NCBI GenBank assembly: GCA_022766385.1
Contig: JALEPJ010000007.1
Coordinates: forward strand, 1-49,190
Reading direction: 5' to 3'
Length of the DNA: 49,190 nt
DNA from: Rikenellaceae bacterium
GTDB taxonomy: Bacteria > Bacteroidota > Bacteroidia > Bacteroidales > UBA932
Shown: positions 16,739 to 28,251 of the stretch, piece after piece
Layout of the letters: every line of letters starts with the position of its first letter
Position numbering within the stretch: position 1 is the stretch's first letter
Notes under the pieces: model-generated
What the model saw: the letters and a program-made list of their open reading frames with translations, nothing else
What the model was told of the DNA's origin: nothing
Database searches by the model: none
Made by a program: the position numbers and the translations under genes

Positions 16739-18118
16739 TTATAGCGTTATAATACTGCATCCGTTAGCCTCAATTTCCAGATCGATGCTTCCGTTTTGAA
16801 GAATAATGCTATCCTCAAGCCCAAGATAAGATAAGGCATCTTGAGGGATAATGACTTTGACTTTCCTTCGCTTATTTTCCGTATTTTTGGTACCAAATTC
16901 GGTTCCATTGCCGCCAAAGCTCAAATATAACAAAAATGTTTTATGCTTTAACCTTTTTGTTTTATCTACTGAATGTCTTAGGAATACAAAGTCTTTGTCA
17001 AAGTTGAAACCATTTTCTGTTTTCTGACAGTAACAAAGGTCATAAACCAGCCCTGAAGAGATGGCATCCTTCGTTGCGAAGGCAAGTGCTTCCCTGTATT
17101 CCTTTAAAACGGCAGCCTTTTCCCGGCTAAGCCTCTTATTTCCGTGGATATAGTCATCAAGCATTTTCAACTCTTCTGGATGGCACCAGTTGAAGATGCT
17201 TGTCCTTCCCTCGTGCCCTTCTGATGCTGTCGTTCCTATTTCCTGTCCGAAATACAACATAAAAGCTGATGTGTTGAAGGCAAGTGATGCATAAAGGTAT
17301 GCAGTATTGTGTTCCTGACCTGTAAACCAGGGAGACGCAATGCGCTGCTCATCGTGATTCTCAAGAAAATTCAGCATTTTCGGCTGGAGATCCTGCAAAA
17401 ACTGCCAGTTCCAGGTGATGGCTCTGGCACTTCCGTGCCCGGCAGCGATGCTTCTTAGCACGTCATAGAGTCCGGACTTGTCATATAGCAGGTCAAATCC
17501 CACTTCCTCTACGAATTGTCTGTATCCATCCTTGTTGTAAACTTCCGCTACAAAGAACAGATCCGGATATTCTTTTCTGCTTTCCGCAATTACCCATTTA
17601 AGGAATTCAGGCGGGACAAGTTCAACCATATCGCAACGGAAGCCGTCCACTCCCTTCCCTGCCCAATAGAGCAGAATCTCCTTCATCTTGTTCCAAGTCT
17701 CAGGATGAGAGTAATCTATCTTATATGTATCAGTCCAATCGTAGTCACTATAAAGATGATGAGGTATTCCACCTACAGCATCACTATAATCGCGTCCTAC
17801 GTGATTCGGGATGAAGTCAAGTATTACCTTCATGCCGTGTCTGTGGGTCCTGTCCACCAAATCACAAAATTCATTCATTCTGTCGCTCTCGCATTCGGCA
17901 AGATAAGGGTTGACATCGTAGTAGTCGGCTATAGAGTATGGGGAACCGGGATCACCCTTTACGAAATCCTTTCCGCTGGAATGTCTGATTGTGCCAGTAA
18001 ACCAAAGGTGTGAAATGCTCAATTTTTTGAAATAATCCAGGGAGGCATCATCGATGCCGCTGAATTTGCCGTTGCCCCAGAGTCTTGGGAGCATTTGATA
18101 AATAATGGTCTTTCTCAT
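16739..18118 (-). CDS. cytoplasmic alpha-amylase family glycoside hydrolase (GH13)
   Basis: GH13 enzymes cut or transfer alpha-glucans. The 459-residue protein has the barrel motifs ILDFIPNHVG (99-108), GFRCDMVE with nucleophile D163, FFVAEVYN with acid/base E192, and FLENHDEQR with D256, so the triad is complete. No signal peptide is present, which points to internal glycogen or maltodextrin rather than external starch. ATG 18118 is chosen because it is right behind a strong -7 box. The C-terminal beta domain near 16921-16990 is AT-rich and carries a copy of the 35-bp dyad motif (copy D). The gene is divergent from the PPi-dependent phosphofructokinase gene. Substrate is unknown. Confidence 0.88.
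   Translation of the reverse strand: MRKTIIYQMLPRLWGNGKFSGIDDASLDYFKKLSISHLWFTGTIRHSSGKDFVKGDPGSPYSIADYYDVNPYLAECESDRMNEFCDLVDRTHRHGMKVILDFIPNHVGRDYSDAVGGIPHHLYSDYDWTDTYKIDYSHPETWNKMKEILLYWAGKGVDGFRCDMVELVPPEFLKWVIAESRKEYPDLFFVAEVYNKDGYRQFVEEVGFDLLYDKSGLYDVLRSIAAGHGSARAITWNWQFLQDLQPKMLNFLENHDEQRIASPWFTGQEHNTAYLYASLAFNTSAFMLYFGQEIGTTASEGHEGRTSIFNWCHPEELKMLDDYIHGNKRLSREKAAVLKEYREALAFATKDAISSGLVYDLCYCQKTENGFNFDKDFVFLRHSVDKTKRLKHKTFLLYLSFGGNGTEFGTKNTENKRRKVKVIIPQDALSYLGLEDSIILQNGSIDLEIEANGCSIITL
16928..16962. repeat. 35-bp composite dyad motif, copy D, inside the GH13 gene
   Basis: TAACA-AAAA-TGTTT (16928-16941) and TAACC-TTTT-TGTTT (16949-16962) keep the 21-bp register with 17 of 20 specified bases. 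The last five bases plus the next ten (16958-16972) are identical to the matching place in copy C in mnmE. Confidence 0.5.
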
Positions 18119-18123
18119 AATGT

Positions 18124-18132
18124 GCAAATATA
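18124..18132 (-). promoter_or_regulatory. GH13 gene -7 element
   Basis: On the minus strand TATATTTGC (18132-18124) is a full match to TAnnTTTG. It ends 6-7 nt before the ATG at 18118, so the transcript is predicted to be leaderless or nearly so. Confidence 0.55.
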
Positions 18133-18188
18133 CTTTCAATCTTTATATTTTGCGTCTTTTTCACTTTTCTTACAGCCATTTTTGTTGA

Positions 18189-18223
18189 TAACAGATTTGT
18201 TAACATTCATAACATTATTGTTA
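18189..18223. repeat. 35-bp composite dyad motif, copy B
   Basis: TAACA-GATT-TGTTA (18189-18202) and TAACA-TTAT-TGTTA (18210-18223) are 21 bp apart and match all 20 specified bases. The site lies in the 280-bp gap between the divergent GH13 and phosphofructokinase genes, about 57 bp upstream of the GH13 -7 box and 85 bp upstream of the other gene's -33. Confidence 0.75.
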
Positions 18224-18307
18224 AATATCATAATGTATAGCATTTTATTTTGATTTGTGATCAGAAATGCCATTTTGCCTAACATAAACACTTTGCAAGC
18301 CCAATTC

Positions 18308-18338
18308 TTTGAAGATTGCCCCCAAATTCGTAAATTTG
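18308..18338 (+). promoter_or_regulatory. promoter of the PPi-phosphofructokinase gene
   Basis: TTTG at 18308-18311, a 19-bp spacer and TAAATTTG at 18331-18338 are a textbook Bacteroidota promoter. The leader to ATG 18399 is about 55 nt. Confidence 0.65.
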
Positions 18339-18398
18339 TGGGATTTTCGGAGAAACGGAAATTCTGATTTGATATTTCAAAACTATTATTTATACATT

Positions 18399-20045
18399 AT
18401 GACAAAATCAAATCTTCAGATTGCACGTGCTGCATATCAGCCAAAACTTCCAAAGGCTCTTTTGGGACCTGTAAAGGCAGTTGAAGGCTCAGCTACCCAG
18501 TCAGTAGGAAACCAGGATGAAATCAAGGCTCTCTTCCCTAACACTTACGGAATGCCTGTTATCACTTTCGAACAGGGCGAGAGTGCAGAACTTCCTAATT
18601 TCAATGTAGGTATCATACTCTCAGGAGGTCAGGCACCTGGTGGACACAATGTCATCTCAGGTCTTTATGATGGCGTTAAATCTCTCAATCCAGAAAACAA
18701 GCTTTATGGCTTCCTTATGGGGCCAGGCGGTCTTGTAGACCACAAATACATCGAGTTTACAGATGAACTTATCGATGATTACCGCAACACAGGTGGTTTC
18801 GACATTATCGGTTCAGGCCGTACCAAGCTTGAGAAGACCGAGCAGTTTGAGAAAGGTATAGAAATACTTCGCGAGCTTGGCATCAAGGCGCTCGTAATCA
18901 TTGGCGGTGACGATTCCAACACCAATGCCTGTGTACTCGCAGAGTACTATGCAGCAAAGAATTATGGTGTTCAGGTTATCGGTTGTCCTAAGACCATTGA
19001 TGGTGACCTCAAGAACGATCAGATTGAAACTTCTTTCGGCTTTGATACAGCTTGCAAGACCTATGCTGAGCTTATAGGCAATATCCAGCGTGACTGCAAT
19101 TCAGCACGCAAATACTGGCACTTCATTAAGCTTATGGGCCGTTCAGCATCACATATTGCACTTGAGTGTGCTCTCGAGACCCAGCCAAACGCTTGCCTCA
19201 TCTCTGAGGAGATTGAGCAGAATAATATGAGTCTCGACGACGTCGTAACCTATATTGCCAAGATTGTAGCCGATCGTGCCGCTGACGGTAACAACTTCGG
19301 TACTGTTCTTATTCCTGAAGGTCTTATTGAGTTCATCCCGGCCATCAAGAAACTCATCGCTGAGCTCAATGAAGTCCTCACTGACCCTGCAACAGGCGAA
19401 AGCCGCGAATTTGCATCAAAGGATGAGCAGGTTGCATTCGTAAAGAGCCATATTGCTGCTGACAATCTCGCTGTCCTTGAGTCTCTTCCGAGCGATGTTG
19501 AGCGTCAGCTCTGCCTTGACCGTGACCCTCACGGAAATGTTCAGGTTTCTCTCATTGAGACTGAGAAACTTCTTTCGGCAATGGTTGCCAATAAGCTTGC
19601 AGTTTGGAAGGAAGAGGGCAAGTTTGTTGGAAAATTCGCTGCACAGCATCACTTCTTCGGTTATGAAGGTCGTTGCGCAGCTCCTTCTAACTACGATGCA
19701 GATTATTGCTACTCACTTGGTTACAATGCGTCAAGACTCATCGCTTGTGGCAAGACCGGCTATATGTCAGTAATAAAGAATACCACCGCTCCTGCAGCTG
19801 AGTGGATTGCCGGCGGTGTTCCTATCACTATGATGATGAATCTTGAGCGTAGAAACGGAGCAATGAAGCCTGTTATCCGCAAGGCTCTCGTTGAGCTTGA
19901 CGGCGCTCCTTTCAAGTTCTTTGCAAGCAAGCGTGAGGAATGGGCGAAAAATACTGCATATGTGTATCCTGGTCCTATCCAGTATTGGGGACCTTCAGAG
20001 GTTTGTGACCAGACTACCAGAACACTTCAACTCGAGCAGGCATAA
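18399..20045 (+). CDS. pfp: PPi-dependent 6-phosphofructokinase, long form
   Basis: The enzyme phosphorylates fructose 6-phosphate reversibly with pyrophosphate in glycolysis/gluconeogenesis. The 548-residue length is that of the long class. Motifs: GIILSGGQAPGGHNVI near 71-86, IIGGDDSN (167-174) with the second Asp that marks PPi rather than ATP use, PKTIDGDL (197-204) with the lysine also linked to PPi specificity, and LMGRSASHIALE (245-256) for fructose phosphate binding. ATG 18399 is chosen; the longer frame to 18309 includes the promoter. Codons look like those of a highly expressed gene (cgt/cgc Arg, few rare codons). It is followed by a strong terminator and so is probably a single-gene unit. 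Confidence 0.95.
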   Translation: MTKSNLQIARAAYQPKLPKALLGPVKAVEGSATQSVGNQDEIKALFPNTYGMPVITFEQGESAELPNFNVGIILSGGQAPGGHNVISGLYDGVKSLNPENKLYGFLMGPGGLVDHKYIEFTDELIDDYRNTGGFDIIGSGRTKLEKTEQFEKGIEILRELGIKALVIIGGDDSNTNACVLAEYYAAKNYGVQVIGCPKTIDGDLKNDQIETSFGFDTACKTYAELIGNIQRDCNSARKYWHFIKLMGRSASHIALECALETQPNACLISEEIEQNNMSLDDVVTYIAKIVADRAADGNNFGTVLIPEGLIEFIPAIKKLIAELNEVLTDPATGESREFASKDEQVAFVKSHIAADNLAVLESLPSDVERQLCLDRDPHGNVQVSLIETEKLLSAMVANKLAVWKEEGKFVGKFAAQHHFFGYEGRCAAPSNYDADYCYSLGYNASRLIACGKTGYMSVIKNTTAPAAEWIAGGVPITMMMNLERRNGAMKPVIRKALVELDGAPFKFFASKREEWAKNTAYVYPGPIQYWGPSEVCDQTTRTLQLEQA

Positions 20046-20067
20046 GCCTAAATAATTCTTTAGGGAG

Positions 20068-20116
20068 GCTGGCTGACAAGTCTTATTGACTTTGAGTCAG
20101 CCTCTTTTGTTTTTTG
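20068..20116 (+). terminator. rho-independent terminator after the phosphofructokinase gene
   Basis: GGCTGAC (20071-20077) pairs with GTCAGCC (20096-20102). An inner AAGTC-TTATT-GACTT hairpin extends the stem, with a short TGA bulge. A T-rich tail (TCTTTTGTTTTTT) follows from 20103. Confidence 0.8.
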
Positions 20117-20150
20117 TCTCCATTATTTACAGTATGTCATTAAAAATAGT

Positions 20151-20158
20151 TAAATTTG
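20151..20158 (+). promoter_or_regulatory. ligA operon -7 element
   Basis: TAAATTTG fits TAnnTTTG; the predicted start near 20164 gives a leader of about 36 nt. The -33 element is not clear. Confidence 0.5.
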
Positions 20159-20178
20159 TGTTTTATGTCAGCTGATAA

Positions 20179-22326
<2,148 letters not shown>

Positions 22327-22329
22327 GTT

Positions 22330-23343
22330 ATGAATGTGAAACTGAGGAGATTTCTTATAGAAGCCAAGAGGCTTCTGGGGGACCAGCTTTGGGAGTTGCC
22401 GGTTGAGAACTTTTCCAAAGCGAAGAGAAACCTTGTCAGGTTCATAAAGCTTACCCGCATTACGTTTAACGAATTTGCAGTGAACAGGATGGGCTTCCAA
22501 TGTGTTGCCCTCAGCTATTTCGTAGTTCTGTCGATTGTGCCTTTCGTCGCATTCGTCTTTGCTGTCGGCGACGGTCTGGGTTATCACGAGAAGATTGCCT
22601 CACTCCTTTATACGGCAATGCCCAATTACCCTGATGTGATTGGTTTCCTGCTGGATAAGGCGGAAGTGATTATTTCAACAGCCCAATCGGGTGGAGTGGG
22701 CTTGATAAGTGCTCTCTTCTTCTTCTGGACCATTATCTGGCTTATGTTCCAGGTGGAAAGGGTCTTCAACAATGTCTGGAAAATAAATAAAATCAACAGG
22801 TCGATTTACAAGAGATTCTCGTTCTACATAGGATTGTTGCTCCTATCCCCTCTTGTGGTAGTGATTTTCGGTACTGGCATTGTACTGTACACCAATCTCA
22901 CGGGTCTTGTCGGCATGAACATCGATATTGAGGAGATTTCAGTGCTATTGACCATTTTGGGTTGGTTTGTAATGTATATTGTTACCGTCTTTACCCTATC
23001 GGCAATGTACAAGTATATACCTGCCACAAAGGTATATTATAGAAATGCATTCTGGTCAGCTGTGGTTTCGGGATTTGTTTTCGTGGTGTTCCAGTATCTC
23101 TATCTTGAGGCTCAGATATTTATGAATCGCCTGAATGGAGTATATGGAGCACTCGCAGCCATTCCACTCTTCCTTATGTGGGCAAATTACAGCTGGCAGA
23201 TAATCATATATGGCGAACAACTCTGTTACGGTATGCAAAATATAGATTCCTACCATATTCCTGAAGGAAAAATCAGTGACTTTACACCTTACAGGGATAG
23301 GATTAAGGAAGAAATTAAGGAATTTACAGAAGAGGAGGCATAA
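22330..23343 (+). CDS. YihY/BrkB family inner-membrane protein
   Basis: The family (UPF0761, formerly wrongly linked to RNase BN) consists of six-span inner-membrane proteins of uncertain role. The 337-residue product has a soluble basic N-terminus (1-50), hydrophobic spans starting near 62, 120, 160, 205, 235 and 270, and the conserved blocks FNEFAVNRMGFQCVALSYFV, YGALAAIPLFLMWANYSWQI and GEQLCYG. The acidic C-terminal tail has no domain. It starts 3 bp after ligA and ends 2 bp before the relA/spoT gene, so translation is probably coupled. Confidence 0.88.
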   Translation: MNVKLRRFLIEAKRLLGDQLWELPVENFSKAKRNLVRFIKLTRITFNEFAVNRMGFQCVALSYFVVLSIVPFVAFVFAVGDGLGYHEKIASLLYTAMPNYPDVIGFLLDKAEVIISTAQSGGVGLISALFFFWTIIWLMFQVERVFNNVWKINKINRSIYKRFSFYIGLLLLSPLVVVIFGTGIVLYTNLTGLVGMNIDIEEISVLLTILGWFVMYIVTVFTLSAMYKYIPATKVYYRNAFWSAVVSGFVFVVFQYLYLEAQIFMNRLNGVYGALAAIPLFLMWANYSWQIIIYGEQLCYGMQNIDSYHIPEGKISDFTPYRDRIKEEIKEFTEEEA

Positions 23344-23345
23344 CA

Positions 23346-25550
23346 ATGAGCATATCTCAGTTTACCCAGAAGGATTATGACATCATCAACAAGGAATACG
23401 CATCCTTATTGGAACTTGCGGAGAAGCGTTGTACCAACGAAGATGAGCTGAACGTAATCAAGAAGGCTTTCGAATTTGCCAATGAGGCTCATAAGAATGT
23501 CCGTAGACGTTCAGGCGAGCCCTATATTCTCCACCCTATTGAAGTGGCAAGGATAGTCATTGTAAATATTGGCCTGGGCTATAAGTCGATCACAGCAGCC
23601 CTGCTTCACGATGTGGTTGAAGACACAGACTACACGGTCGAGGACTTGGCAAGCATGTTCGGCAAGAAAATCGCCTCTCTCGTTGATGGATTGACCAAGA
23701 TCAAGACTGTCCTTGACAATGAGGACAAGAAGAGCGGCAGGCTCAACAGTCTGGAAAGCATACAGGCGGAGAATCTCAAGCGCATACTTCTTACCCTAAA
23801 CGATGATGTGAGAGTAGTGCTCATTAAACTTGCGGACAGACTTCATAATTGCCGTACGATAGAGTTCATGCCGGAGAGGAAAAGGGATAAGATACTTAGT
23901 GAGACGATGTTTATCTTTATTCCTCTTGCGCATCGTCTCGGTTTCTACGAGGTGAAATCGGAGTTGGAAAACATCTGGCTCAAGTACAAAGAGCCGGAAG
24001 CATATAAAGAAATCAGTGCCAGAATCGATGCCAACGTAGAAGATAAAGACAAGAAGATAGATGAATTTATTTCTCCTATATCTGAGGCACTTACTAAGGC
24101 TGGCTTCAACTTCCAAGTGAAGAAAAGGATAAAAACACCATACTCCATTTGGCACAAAATGCGCACAAAGAACATCGACTTTGAACAAGTCTATGATCTC
24201 TATGCGGTACGCATTATTTTTACTCCTCCTACCGATACCAAGGAATCAGAACGTGACCAATGCTACCATATCTTCTCCATAATCACTGGAATATACAAAT
24301 ACAATTCAAGCCGCGTTAGGGACTGGGTAAAGCACCCGAAATCAAACGGTTATGAGGCCTTGCATTGTACATTGATGAGCCAGATAGGCATATGGATAGA
24401 GGTGCAGATCCGTTCCAAGAGAATGGATGACATCGCTGAAAAGGGAATTGCAGCTCATTGGGCTTACAAGCAGGACGGTTTTGCGGGAGAGAACGACAGC
24501 GAGATGGACAAATGGCTATCTAAGGTCAAAGAAGTTCTATGCTCATCCGACATCAATTCTCTGGAACTTCTTGATATCATTCACAATGACCTTATCAGCA
24601 CAGATATCGTCGTTTTCACCCCTAAGGGAGAGCAGAAAACCATACAGAAAGGCGCTACTGCCTTGGATTTTGCCTATATGATTCACAGCCATATAGGCTT
24701 CAAGGCAATTGCTGCAAAGGCTAATATGAGGCTGGTTCCTCTTTCCTATGTTCTGAAGTCCGGAGATCAGGTTGAAATCATTACTGCCAAGAACGGCTGT
24801 CCTAAGGTTGAATGGCTGAAATTCCTTGTTACACGTCACGCACGCACCTTCGTCATTGATTTCTTCAGGGATAGAAGAGACGAATTCATAGGGATAGGCC
24901 GCTCCGAGTATTTCAAGGAGCTAAAGGACAGATCCTTGAACAATACCAACAAGGTGATGCAGCTTGTCCTGGAATACACTCAGTTGAACGATATGGAAGA
25001 ATTCTTCTTCCGCATCGGACTTGGACTGATCAATCAAGCTGATATGTTCTCGAATATCTTCCCAAAGAATAAGGTAGAGGTAATCAAGCATGAAAGCTAC
25101 AAACTTAAGCAGGGGCAGGTGGTCGATGGCAAGGAATATGTACTCGCTCCATGTTGCAGTCCTCTTCCGGGAGACCCTATCGTCGGTTTCCGTTCGGAGG
25201 ATGGAACCATAACTGTCCATAAGAAGAGTTGTCCAATTGCGGAAAAGCAGGCGACAAAATTCGGAGAGAACGTTGTGAGCCCTACTTGGGACATGAACGG
25301 GCTCACCCAGTCCTTCCCTGTAAGGATTTCCCTCAGGGGAATAGACCGTATGGGTATTTTGAACGAAGTATCCAACTATATTTCCAACGTGCTCGGAGTC
25401 AATATCAGAAAGGTGTTCATAGGGGCGGAGGACGGAATCTTCGAAGGCTATATCGAACTGCTTGTCAATGACAAGAGTGCCCTTGACGATGTGATCAACA
25501 GCCTCAAGTTAGTGGAAGGCATACAGAAAATTGTAAGAACAGACATTTGA
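23346..25550 (+). CDS. bifunctional (p)ppGpp synthetase/hydrolase, RelA/SpoT family
   Basis: The protein makes and breaks the alarmone (p)ppGpp in the stringent response. The 734 residues hold, in order: an HD hydrolase domain with LLHDVVEDT (H88, D89, E92, D93), a synthetase domain with YDLYAVRIIF, HPKSNGYEALH and RMDDIAEKGIAAHW, a TGS domain (VVFTPKGEQKTIQKGATALDFAY), a zinc-finger/CC region (LAPCCSPLPGDPIVGF, about 597-612), and a C-terminal ACT domain (FPVRISLRGIDRMGIL). Both active sites look intact, as expected for a Rel enzyme. The stop TGA and the next ATG share one base (TGATG). Confidence 0.95.
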   Translation: MSISQFTQKDYDIINKEYASLLELAEKRCTNEDELNVIKKAFEFANEAHKNVRRRSGEPYILHPIEVARIVIVNIGLGYKSITAALLHDVVEDTDYTVEDLASMFGKKIASLVDGLTKIKTVLDNEDKKSGRLNSLESIQAENLKRILLTLNDDVRVVLIKLADRLHNCRTIEFMPERKRDKILSETMFIFIPLAHRLGFYEVKSELENIWLKYKEPEAYKEISARIDANVEDKDKKIDEFISPISEALTKAGFNFQVKKRIKTPYSIWHKMRTKNIDFEQVYDLYAVRIIFTPPTDTKESERDQCYHIFSIITGIYKYNSSRVRDWVKHPKSNGYEALHCTLMSQIGIWIEVQIRSKRMDDIAEKGIAAHWAYKQDGFAGENDSEMDKWLSKVKEVLCSSDINSLELLDIIHNDLISTDIVVFTPKGEQKTIQKGATALDFAYMIHSHIGFKAIAAKANMRLVPLSYVLKSGDQVEIITAKNGCPKVEWLKFLVTRHARTFVIDFFRDRRDEFIGIGRSEYFKELKDRSLNNTNKVMQLVLEYTQLNDMEEFFFRIGLGLINQADMFSNIFPKNKVEVIKHESYKLKQGQVVDGKEYVLAPCCSPLPGDPIVGFRSEDGTITVHKKSCPIAEKQATKFGENVVSPTWDMNGLTQSFPVRISLRGIDRMGILNEVSNYISNVLGVNIRKVFIGAEDGIFEGYIELLVNDKSALDDVINSLKLVEGIQKIVRTDI

Positions 25551-27391
25551 TGAACCGTTTTTTTGACAAATACTTAGCTATCATACCCGTGGCGCTCATC
25601 CTGATCTCCACGCTATTCTCTCATTCTTGTGCGAATACTACTCAGGCACCATCAGGAGGTGTGAAGGACACCATACCCCCTGTCATAGTAAAGGTCTCCC
25701 CTGCCTACTATTCCACTAACGTTCCTCTTAGTGGAGTGGAACTGACTTTTACTTTCAATGAGTATGTGACAGTAAAGACGGCCTCTAATATTTTCCTATC
25801 CCCTCCTCAGAGCAAGCCTCCGAAGAGTAAGGTAAAAGGTAAGTCTGTCATCGTATCATTCCCTGAAGACCTCTTGCCTAATACCACCTATACTCTGGAC
25901 CTTAGCGGATCAATAGCCGACAATAATGAAGGCAATATGTTTCCAGGGTTCACCTATGTCTTCTCTACCGGAGAAACCATTGATTCATTGATGATTACCG
26001 GAATAGTAAGAGACTGCAATACCTTGAACCCCGTGAAGGAGGCCACCGTATTGCTTTACAAGGATCATGCGGATTCGGCGATTTTCAAGCAGCGGCCATA
26101 TGCTGCTGTCAGAACGGACGATTGGGGCTTCTTCAGCCTCAGGAACATACAGGACACCCTTTACAGACTGTATGCCATCAAGGACGGTAACAACAATAAT
26201 ATCTACGACCCTGATGAACTTGAACTGGTAGCCTTTGCAGATTCGCTCGTACGCCCGATGACTGTTGTCAATGACTCATTGCCGGAACTTGTAAAGTACG
26301 ATATGAAGGATACCCTGCACTGTCTGGCGCGTCACGCAGAGTACGAACTGAGCCTCTTCAAGGAGAAACCATCAAAACAACAAGTAATGAAGAAGGTGAG
26401 GGTGGATGAAAGAAGCTCGTATATCACCTTCATGGCTCCCAATGCCCATATCGACTCCCTCTGGATCAAGGGAATACCTGCCAACAGGCTGATTACCCAA
26501 TTCAATGTACGCCGTGATAGTCTTGAGGTATGGGTCAATGATAAAAGAAAGATGCCTGATACACTTCATATGTATTTGAATTACAGAAAGACGGACAGCC
26601 TTGGCCGATTAAAAGCTGAAATCGAGCATTTGAAGGTGTACTATCAAAAAGAGGAAGAAGGCAGTTCCAAGAATTCAAACAAGGCAAAAACAAGTGTCTC
26701 CAAGAGCTCCAAGAAGGACATCAAGCACGAGGACACGATTTGCGTATATAAGGTAAGCGCAGATCCTCAAACCATTGAGCAATACGGATATGTCATAGAG
26801 TTCAAGTATCCAATTATCAACGAAGCTTTCGATTCCCTGAAATTGCGTTCAATAAATCCAAGGCAACAGGAAACTCAGATGAAGTTCAATGTCATTCCTG
26901 ATTCATTGAATATCAGACGTTTCACCATAATGCCTGATGAAGCGCTAAAACAAGGCTACGATTACATTCTGAAAGTTCCGCACAGGGGATTCAGAGACAT
27001 AAACGGTTATTACAATGACAGTTCGGAAGTAAAGATTACCCTGCCTAACGATGAAAAACTGAGCCGTCTGAATCTGGTACTTAGCGGAGTTGAACACAGG
27101 TATATCATTGATCTTATGGACGAAAAGAAGAGCAATGTCATAAGGACTTACGTTATCGACAATGACTGCACCCTTGCTTTTCCATATCTGAAGTCGGGCA
27201 AATATGCCATCAGAATGACCATTGATGCCAATAAGAACACCATAGTTGACTCCGGTTCACTTCTTGAACACAGACAGCCGGAGAAGGCTCTGTACTACAA
27301 AATCAAGGGTGATGATACACTCTTGAATATACAGGAAGCCGTTGAACTTGACCAGATGATCAATCTCGCTGAACTTTTCAATGACAAATAA
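25550..27391 (+). CDS. Ig-like domain lipoprotein of unknown function
   Basis: The 613-residue product starts with a lipoprotein signal peptide (hydrophobic LAIIPVALILISTLFS, lipid cysteine in HSCANTT). The opening of the mature part, GGVKDTIPPVIVKVSPAYYSTNVPL, followed by ELTFTFNEYVTV and LPNTTYTLDLSGSIADNNEGN, is the bacterial Ig-like (Big_5) fold. A carboxypeptidase-regulatory-like beta domain (ITGIVRDCNTLNPVKEATVLLY) follows near 145-215. A Lys/Ser-rich linker lies near 370-395. It is a widespread Bacteroidota surface or periplasmic lipoprotein type; the role is unknown. ATG 25550 overlaps the upstream stop; the TTG at 25547 is not used. Confidence 0.75.
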   Translation: MNRFFDKYLAIIPVALILISTLFSHSCANTTQAPSGGVKDTIPPVIVKVSPAYYSTNVPLSGVELTFTFNEYVTVKTASNIFLSPPQSKPPKSKVKGKSVIVSFPEDLLPNTTYTLDLSGSIADNNEGNMFPGFTYVFSTGETIDSLMITGIVRDCNTLNPVKEATVLLYKDHADSAIFKQRPYAAVRTDDWGFFSLRNIQDTLYRLYAIKDGNNNNIYDPDELELVAFADSLVRPMTVVNDSLPELVKYDMKDTLHCLARHAEYELSLFKEKPSKQQVMKKVRVDERSSYITFMAPNAHIDSLWIKGIPANRLITQFNVRRDSLEVWVNDKRKMPDTLHMYLNYRKTDSLGRLKAEIEHLKVYYQKEEEGSSKNSNKAKTSVSKSSKKDIKHEDTICVYKVSADPQTIEQYGYVIEFKYPIINEAFDSLKLRSINPRQQETQMKFNVIPDSLNIRRFTIMPDEALKQGYDYILKVPHRGFRDINGYYNDSSEVKITLPNDEKLSRLNLVLSGVEHRYIIDLMDEKKSNVIRTYVIDNDCTLAFPYLKSGKYAIRMTIDANKNTIVDSGSLLEHRQPEKALYYKIKGDDTLLNIQEAVELDQMINLAELFNDK

Positions 27392-28251
27392 TGATGAAAA
27401 AGATATTCTTATATTTTTCTATATTTCTTACACTTTTCCCTGCCTTGAGTATTGAGGCACAGGAGATGTCGAAGAGGGATACTCTCAAGCTTCGATATCC
27501 TGACAGTTATCTCGATACTGTCAAGGTGGAAAAGATTTTTATGCTGAATGATTATACCAGCATAGGTTTCGAGGCGGGAGTCAATTTCAACCGAATGACC
27601 TTCAATCCTTCTTATACCCAGGACTGGCGTTATATGCCTGAGTATTATGAACTTACAATGACCAAGTATGGAAAACTCTTCGGTTATATGCCGTATTTTG
27701 GAGTCAAACTCGGTGTAGCCTACGGACATCAGGGATATAAGTTGAGGGAAGATGAAGAAACTCAGTCTGTAGCTACTGTCAATGGTGCCAGTGAGGTAGA
27801 TTATAAGTATCTTGAATTGCCTCTTATGTCTGTCTTCCATTATGATATGCCAAATTTCAAGATATACGCCGAAGTAGGCCCCTACGCCGGTTATAGATTG
27901 AGCATCAAGCGTATTGGGGATTTTGTCGATCCTGACATTGCTACTGTTTTTCTTGACAGGGACCGCCGCTTTGATTATGGCCTCAAGGGTGGAGTCGGTT
28001 TTTCCATTGTCCTCTCCCCTTTCGAATTCTTTGTCAATGGTAAGCTCCGCTACTCATTGAATCCGGTTTTCGACCCTGATGCCTTCAGTAAGTATTATTA
28101 TAAATATGCCTATCCTTTTGATGTAATGGTGAGTGCAGGTATTCAGTTTCAACTGACCAAACGTACGGGAAAGACTGCAAAAATGCTCAAGGAAGAGGCA
28201 AAAATGATTGTAAATGAACGATATAATGGAAATGCAGGTACAGATAGGTAA
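27391..28251 (+). CDS. outer-membrane beta-barrel protein, PorT-like
   Basis: The 286-residue product has a signal peptide (MMKKIFLYFSIFLTLFPALS, cut after IEA) and barrel-type strands: TSIGFEAGVNFNRMTF, PYFGVKLGVAYGHQGY, KYLELPLMSVFHYDM, KIYAEVGPYAGYRLSI, FDYGLKGGVGFSIVLS and FDVMVSAGIQFQL. This matches the outer-membrane beta-barrel/PorT-like group of Bacteroidota. A 30-residue basic tail after the last strand (TKRTGKTAKMLKEEAKMIVNE) is unusual for a barrel and overlaps the ispG start. Its ATG shares a base with the upstream stop (TAATG). Whether it takes part in type IX secretion is not shown here. Confidence 0.7.
   Translation: MMKKIFLYFSIFLTLFPALSIEAQEMSKRDTLKLRYPDSYLDTVKVEKIFMLNDYTSIGFEAGVNFNRMTFNPSYTQDWRYMPEYYELTMTKYGKLFGYMPYFGVKLGVAYGHQGYKLREDEETQSVATVNGASEVDYKYLELPLMSVFHYDMPNFKIYAEVGPYAGYRLSIKRIGDFVDPDIATVFLDRDRRFDYGLKGGVGFSIVLSPFEFFVNGKLRYSLNPVFDPDAFSKYYYKYAYPFDVMVSAGIQFQLTKRTGKTAKMLKEEAKMIVNERYNGNAGTDR

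Noticed and set aside
18309..18398. 30-residue N-terminal extension of the PPi-phosphofructokinase
   Set aside because: The promoter (18308-18338) lies inside it, and ATG 18399 gives the usual N-terminus.
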